This document shows positions 5,702 to 6,396 of a DNA stretch of 6,396 nucleotides, piece by piece. Under the pieces are notes generated by a model. The model was not told where the DNA came from. It was given only the letters and a program-made list of their open reading frames with translations, and made no database searches. Source of the DNA: Limnoglobus sp. (GTDB lineage: Bacteria; Planctomycetota; Planctomycetia; Gemmatales; Gemmataceae); the NCBI GenBank assembly GCA_025353985.1, contig JANXNT010001410.1, positions 1 to 6,396 on the forward strand, read 5' to 3'. Within the stretch, counting starts at the first letter, position 1. The number at the start of each line of letters is the position of its first letter. The position numbers and the translations under genes are program-made.

Positions 5702-6377
5702 GGTTTCTCGGTTGTGGCCTCAGTGCCGGGTGATCGAAGTTAATTGTATGTCGTTCGTATCCGAAGTGTCGCGTGAGGATTTCGATGGCTTCGTCGCGCA
5801 CGCTGTCGATGTGGACGCGGTTCGGACTTTCGCGAAACAGCGATGTCATCGGCATCGGGTCGCCATCGCAATCGATGCCGCGATAGAGTTCCAAATCCGG
5901 TCGCACATTCAGCACCGCACCGAAGCTACTCACGCCACTGCGGATCGCGGCACCGATCTGCGCGACGCGCCGCGAACCAATCGCAACGGTGGTCGCATCG
6001 GCCCGCACGGAGATTGGTCGCACCGTCGCACGTGCGATTTCCGCTACCGCCGCCGTTAGCGTTCGCACGTATTCGCCTGCGGTGAGGCCCATTTCGGCAA
6101 TCGGCAGATACGGGTAAATGCACAGTTGGCCCGGCAGGTGCAGAATGCAACCCCCGCCACGCGATACCCAACGCACCGGCCATTCGCGCGCCGTCAGTTC
6201 CTCGGGCGTCAGCCGAACATCCGCACGGCTGCCATCGCGGCCGATGCTAATTCCCGGCGGGTGATCGCAAATCACGATCGCCGCTTCGGTCGGATCGCCG
6301 CTGATGTCGTAAACGAGGCGTCGTTGAAAAGTCAGAAACTCGTCGAAGGGAATCGTCCCGAGCGTGTAAACTCGCAA
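5670..6377 (-). CDS. lipB: LipB-like octanoyltransferase with altered catalytic lysine (start uncertain)
   Basis: Octanoyl-[ACP]:protein octanoyltransferase of the biotin/lipoate ligase-like family, which would move octanoyl groups from ACP to lipoyl domains before LipA acts. The RGGG motif is at 73-76, followed by H80 in LHLPGQL, which matches the HxPGQ signature. The segment IGSRRVAQIGAAI aligns with the lysine region of Escherichia coli LipB (KKICSLG, K135); the catalytic Lys position is R137 here, coded CGC. The Cys position (E. coli C169) aligns with C170 in IDCDGDPMPMTSL, eight residues before the Thr of TSL as in the usual PCG...VTSL pattern. The conserved His in the SHG/FHG motif is F152 here. 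The TTG start at 6377 is only one option: the frame is open to the window edge with no better start or Shine-Dalgarno visible, so the gene may begin outside. The C-terminal tail overlaps lipA by 32 nt. Lipoate-ligase-like function cannot be excluded. Confidence 0.85.
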   Translation of the reverse strand: MRVYTLGTIPFDEFLTFQRRLVYDISGDPTEAAIVICDHPPGISIGRDGSRADVRLTPEELTAREWPVRWVSRGGGCILHLPGQLCIYPYLPIAEMGLTAGEYVRTLTAAVAEIARATVRPISVRADATTVAIGSRRVAQIGAAIRSGVSSFGAVLNVRPDLELYRGIDCDGDPMPMTSLFRESPNRVHIDSVRDEAIEILTRHFGYERHTINFDHPALRPQPRNHANFARRCRT

Positions 6378-6396
6378 CGCCGAACGCGGTTGTCGT

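Overview
The window looks like a chromosomal segment of a moderately GC-rich planctomycete, probably of the Gemmata group. This is an inference. It rests on the Gfo/Idh/MocA oxidoreductase followed by an Asp-box (BNR) protein with planctomycete-style motifs, and on weak Shine-Dalgarno use with GTG starts. No rRNA or other phylogenetic marker is present to prove it.

Left part (2-2089, plus strand): a Gfo/Idh/MocA NAD(P)-dependent oxidoreductase, cut at its 5' end by the window, is followed 27 nt later by a sialidase-like beta-propeller protein. The pair could act on sugar derivatives, but the substrate is unknown.

Middle part (about 2090-2894): an AT-rich block separates the two convergent operons. 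It holds a minus-strand GxxExxY gene (PD-(D/E)XK-like fold) and an array of four imperfect palindromic units built on CAGGAT/ATCCTG. The array abuts the holB stop codon, and its inter-unit sequence resembles the last codons of holB. The block looks like acquired or expanding DNA inserted beside a housekeeping operon.

Right part (2894-6396, minus strand, transcribed right to left): a compact operon lipB - lipA - lipoyl-like domain protein - tmk - holB, with overlaps or gaps of only a few bases. It joins lipoate synthesis (octanoyl transfer, then sulfur insertion) to dTMP phosphorylation and the clamp-loader delta' subunit. Two oddities stand out. The small lipoyl-like protein has no lysine at all, so it cannot carry lipoate or biotin in the usual way. 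LipB has arginine where the family's catalytic lysine should be, while its catalytic cysteine seems to be kept. The lipoate half of this operon may therefore work in a non-canonical way. No RNA genes, CRISPR array or transposase were seen.
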